From: Vulcanimicrobiota bacterium
GTDB lineage: Bacteria; Vulcanimicrobiota; Vulcanimicrobiia; Vulcanimicrobiales; Vulcanimicrobiaceae
Direction: 5' to 3'
DNA length: 7,760 nucleotides
NCBI GenBank assembly: GCA_019245995.1
Contig: JAFAQW010000093.1
Span: 1-7,760 of the forward strand
The position numbers and the translations under genes are program-made. The notes beneath the pieces are model-generated. The model worked only from the letters and a program-made list of their open reading frames with translations. It made no database searches and had not been told where the DNA came from. Below are positions 5,622 to 7,760 of this stretch, one piece after another. The stretch's first letter is position 1, and every line of letters begins with the position of its first letter.

Positions 5622-6638
5622 TTAGTGCGTCGCGGCGGGAATCGACGTGAGGACCATCGCGGTCAACTCCGCCAGTCGGCACGAGTATCCCCACTCATTA
5701 TCGTACCAGGCCGCGATCTGAACGAGATCACCATTGGCGTTGTTTAACTTGGCGTCGATGATCGAGCTCGACGGATTCTGCTTGAAATCGCTCGATACGA
5801 GCTCGTCTTCGGTGTACGACACGTACTTGCGAAGGTCGCCTTCGGCGGCGGACTTCAGGATCGCGTTCAGCTGCGCTTTCGTCGTCGGCTCCCGCGTCTG
5901 CGCTACGAGGTAGATCATCGAAACGGTCGGTGTCGGCACGCGCAGCGCGAAACCGTCGAACGTTCCTTCGACTTCCGGAATGGTCAGGTAGAGCGCCTTC
6001 GCCGCGCCCGTGGAGGTCGGCACGATGTTCGTCGCGGCGTTGCGCGCGCGGCGCGGGTCCTTGTGCGGACCGTCGAGCACGTTTTGGTCGTTCGTGTAGG
6101 AGTGGATGGTCGTCATGAACCCCTTAACCCAGCCAAGATTGTCCACGACAGGTTTCACCGCCGTCGCCAGGCAGTTGGTGGTGCAGGACGCGTTGGAGAT
6201 GACGTGGTGTCTCTCCGGATCGTAACGGTCGTGGTTCACGCCCAGCACGATGGTGATGTCCTCGCCGCTCGCGGGCGCCGAGATGATGACCTTTCGCGCG
6301 CCGCCGCTATCGATGTGGGCTCGCGCCTTTTCGGCGTTGGTGAAGAGCCCCGTGGATTCGATCACGACGTCCACGCCGAGGTCGCGCCATGGCAGCCGTG
6401 CGGGGTCGCGTTCGCCGAACACCGTGATGTTCTGCCGGTCGATCGTCAGCGCCTGACCGTCTGCGCTCACGTTCCCCTGGAACATCCCGTAGTTGCTGTC
6501 GTATTTGAAAAGGTGCGCGCACTGACGCGCGTCGATCAGATCGTTGACCGCGACGATATCGATCTCGGGATGGCGTTCGACGACCGCTTTGGTGAAGTTC
6601 CGTCCAATTCGGCCGAAGCCGTTGATGCCGATGCGCAT
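5622..6638 (-). CDS. gap: Glyceraldehyde-3-phosphate dehydrogenase, NAD type
   Basis: Oxidises glyceraldehyde 3-phosphate to 1,3-bisphosphoglycerate with NAD and phosphate; a cytoplasmic homotetramer. The Rossmann fold opens with MRIGINGFGRIGRNF. The catalytic motif is ASCTTNCLA with Cys152, and the base is His179 in TTIHSYTNDQ. The NAD site keeps the acidic residue in VNDL (31-34), and the loop after it reads LDGPHKD (188-194), keeping the Pro of catabolic enzymes; the NADP-linked (GapB/plastid) forms usually have Ser there, so NAD preference and a glycolytic role are inferred. PTSTGAAKA (207-215) contacts phosphate and WYDNEWGYS (311-319) is the C-terminal signature. Length 338 aa is normal. 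ATG 6638 is 9 nt after the whiA stop; only a weak AGG lies upstream. Confidence 0.98.
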   Translation of the reverse strand: MRIGINGFGRIGRNFTKAVVERHPEIDIVAVNDLIDARQCAHLFKYDSNYGMFQGNVSADGQALTIDRQNITVFGERDPARLPWRDLGVDVVIESTGLFTNAEKARAHIDSGGARKVIISAPASGEDITIVLGVNHDRYDPERHHVISNASCTTNCLATAVKPVVDNLGWVKGFMTTIHSYTNDQNVLDGPHKDPRRARNAATNIVPTSTGAAKALYLTIPEVEGTFDGFALRVPTPTVSMIYLVAQTREPTTKAQLNAILKSAAEGDLRKYVSYTEDELVSSDFKQNPSSSIIDAKLNNANGDLVQIAAWYDNEWGYSCRLAELTAMVLTSIPAATH

Positions 6639-6647
6639 ATGCCGCGT

Positions 6648-7520
6648 TTACCTGGCCGGTTTGGCGCTCCCCTGCATTCCTCGTAACGACGCGACGACTC
6701 GCGCGAGCGCCGCGAGGCGGCCGCTCACGCTCGCTTTTGCGATTGGCGGATTGCAACGCCGGCCCAGCTCGGCGAGTGACTCTTCGGGATGTGCGATCCT
6801 AAGTTCGGCGATCTCGCGCAAGGCCGACGAGAGCCGCCCCAAACCGTAGGCGTTTTTTAGATATTCGATGGCGCTGCATTGCACGGCGGCGGCCTGCGCA
6901 CAACGTTGCAAGTTTGCCGCTTCGGTATTCACGAGCCGGTGAATGCGGTTCTTCGTTTCTCGCAGCGCCCGAACGTCTTCGAGGTGCAGGACGGCGCCGA
7001 AGGCGCCGATGCGCGTGAGCACCTCCGCGATCGCATCGAAGTCCTTGAAGTATAGCACGTCTCGGCCCTTGCGCCGCGTCACCTTCGGCCGCGCGGCAAT
7101 GCTGCGCAGCATCCACGCGAGGCGCTCGGCGGCACCCCGGCGACGCAGGACGAATTCCAGATGATAGCCTTGCGTTCCCGATGCGATCGAACCACACGCG
7201 AGGAACGCCGCGCGAACGTCCATCAGCCGGTCGCACTTGTGCACGGGCTTATCCGGGGTGTCCAGCAGTTCCGGCGACAGCGCGATCGCAAACGTGGGCA
7301 ACCGGTGCAAGCGCGCCGGCGCGCGCGATTGAATGGGATAGCGCTTGCGGTCTTCGAGCAACGACCAAAAGAGCCGCGCGATGGCGTTGCGATGGGTGAC
7401 GAACTCGCCGTCGATCCCGCCGTACAACGCGAGTGCCTCGAGCAGTGCTTGCCGGCAGTGGGCCTCCTGGGGAATCTCACGTGCGAGCGCATCCTTCGTA
7501 TCGGGCGAGATCACAGCCAT
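6648..7520 (-). CDS. whiA: WhiA-family DNA-binding regulator
   Basis: Conserved regulator of Gram-positive-type bacteria: needed for sporulation septation in Streptomyces and linked to cell division and chromosome segregation in Bacillus. It joins a degenerate LAGLIDADG homing-endonuclease fold to a helix-turn-helix. Here the first half-domain is about 20-82; the second starts near MDVRAAFLACGSIASGTQGY (100-119) and includes YHLEF and RRKGRDVLYFKD (149-160). Family motifs follow: IGAFGAVLHLEDVRALRETK (171-190) and NRIHRLVNTEAANLQR (191-206). The HTH is about 230-279 (LREIAELRIAHPEESLAELG, then PPIAKASVSGRL). Length 290 aa is shorter than the usual 310-330, mostly in the N-terminal half. ATG 7520 overlaps rqcP by 10 nt; an in-frame GTG at 7514 would make a 4-nt GTGA overlap with better spacing from GAGGCGG. 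The order whiA-gap-pgk-tpi is known from Actinomycetota. RapZ and YvcK/CuvA, the usual upstream partners, are not adjacent. Confidence 0.95.
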   Translation of the reverse strand: MAVISPDTKDALAREIPQEAHCRQALLEALALYGGIDGEFVTHRNAIARLFWSLLEDRKRYPIQSRAPARLHRLPTFAIALSPELLDTPDKPVHKCDRLMDVRAAFLACGSIASGTQGYHLEFVLRRRGAAERLAWMLRSIAARPKVTRRKGRDVLYFKDFDAIAEVLTRIGAFGAVLHLEDVRALRETKNRIHRLVNTEAANLQRCAQAAAVQCSAIEYLKNAYGLGRLSSALREIAELRIAHPEESLAELGRRCNPPIAKASVSGRLAALARVVASLRGMQGSAKPAR

Positions 7521-7760
7521 TCCGCCTCGTCGCGGCGAGAGTCCACGATTTCGTACAGGTCGGCGGCTTTCGTCGCCGGCGTCACCCTCAAAGGAACTTC
7601 ACGAATGCGTACGGTGACGTACTTGGTCGCGTAGTGAATTTCCAACTCGTCGCCCGGCTTCACCTGATAACCTGGCTTCAGCGGCCTGCCGTCTTTGGTG
7701 ATGCGCCCGTGCTCCAGCGCCTCGTGAGCCTCGCTCCGGCGCTTCGCCAGCCGCGACACT
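7511..7760 (-). CDS. rqcP: S4-domain RNA-binding protein, RqcP (YabO)/Hsp15 family (5' end cut off)
   Basis: RqcP binds the stalled 50S subunit with peptidyl-tRNA and helps RqcH add alanine tails in ribosome-associated quality control; Hsp15 is its proteobacterial relative. The visible 83 codons hold most of the S4 fold: VSRLAKRRSEAHEALEHG with RITKDG, then LKPGYQVKPGDELEIHY. The C-terminal part TKYVTVRI followed by TPATKAADLYEIV matches the YabO tail rather than the longer, basic Hsp15 tail. Compared with YabO about 8 N-terminal residues are missing, beyond base 7760. The GTG at 7759 is therefore likely an internal Val, not the start. The stop TGA (7513-7511) lies inside the whiA start region, so the two genes are translationally coupled. 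rqcH is not in the window. Confidence 0.88.
   Translation of the reverse strand, partial: VSRLAKRRSEAHEALEHGRITKDGRPLKPGYQVKPGDELEIHYATKYVTVRIREVPLRVTPATKAADLYEIVDSRRDEAEWL

Noticed and set aside
5617..5694. N-terminal extension of pgk to ATG 5694
   Set aside because: The 26 extra residues overlap the end of gap by 73 nt and do not resemble any PGK N-terminus; GTG 5616 gives the family start exactly.

Overview
The window is GC-rich, compact bacterial DNA holding two gene groups that face each other. On the left (about 1-1959, + strand) is the end of a flagellar cluster: the tail of an unidentified upstream gene, a FlgG/FlgF-family distal rod protein, a 63-residue protein resembling the rod-binding domain of FlgJ, a sigma-28 (FliA/WhiG-family) sigma factor, and a 100-codon ORF of unknown function. 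On the right (7760 down to 2148, - strand) is a tightly packed run in transcription order rqcP (cut by the window edge) - whiA - gap - pgk - tpiA - gpmI. Between gpmI and the flagellar cluster lies a 41-codon ORF on the - strand with a very good Shine-Dalgarno; it would encode a one-pass membrane peptide.

The glycolytic genes encode four consecutive lower-glycolysis enzymes: triose-phosphate isomerase, NAD-type GAPDH, phosphoglycerate kinase and cofactor-independent phosphoglycerate mutase. All carry their catalytic residues. Junctions are 9 nt (whiA/gap), 5 nt (gap/pgk, with the start chosen here), an 11-nt overlap (pgk/tpiA) and 0 nt (tpiA/gpmI), and rqcP overlaps whiA. I see no room for internal promoters or terminators, so the group is probably one operon with coupled translation. 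Its promoter must lie beyond base 7760. No enolase follows gpmI.

WhiA and an RqcP (YabO)-type S4 protein are typical of Gram-positive-related lineages. The order whiA-gap-pgk-tpi resembles Actinomycetota, while gpmI directly after tpi resembles Bacillota. A deep lineage related to these, such as Eremiobacterota/Vulcanimicrobiota, Chloroflexota or an unusual actinobacterial group, would fit. That assignment is inference only; the sequence does not fix the phylum.

Most of the window is conserved housekeeping and motility DNA. I see no mobile element, CRISPR array, tRNA or rRNA, and no clear new system. The points most worth following up are the 41-aa membrane peptide, the minimal FlgJ-like protein coupled to the sigma factor, the unknown ORF overlapping the sigma gene, and the joining of a ribosome-rescue factor and WhiA to the glycolytic operon.
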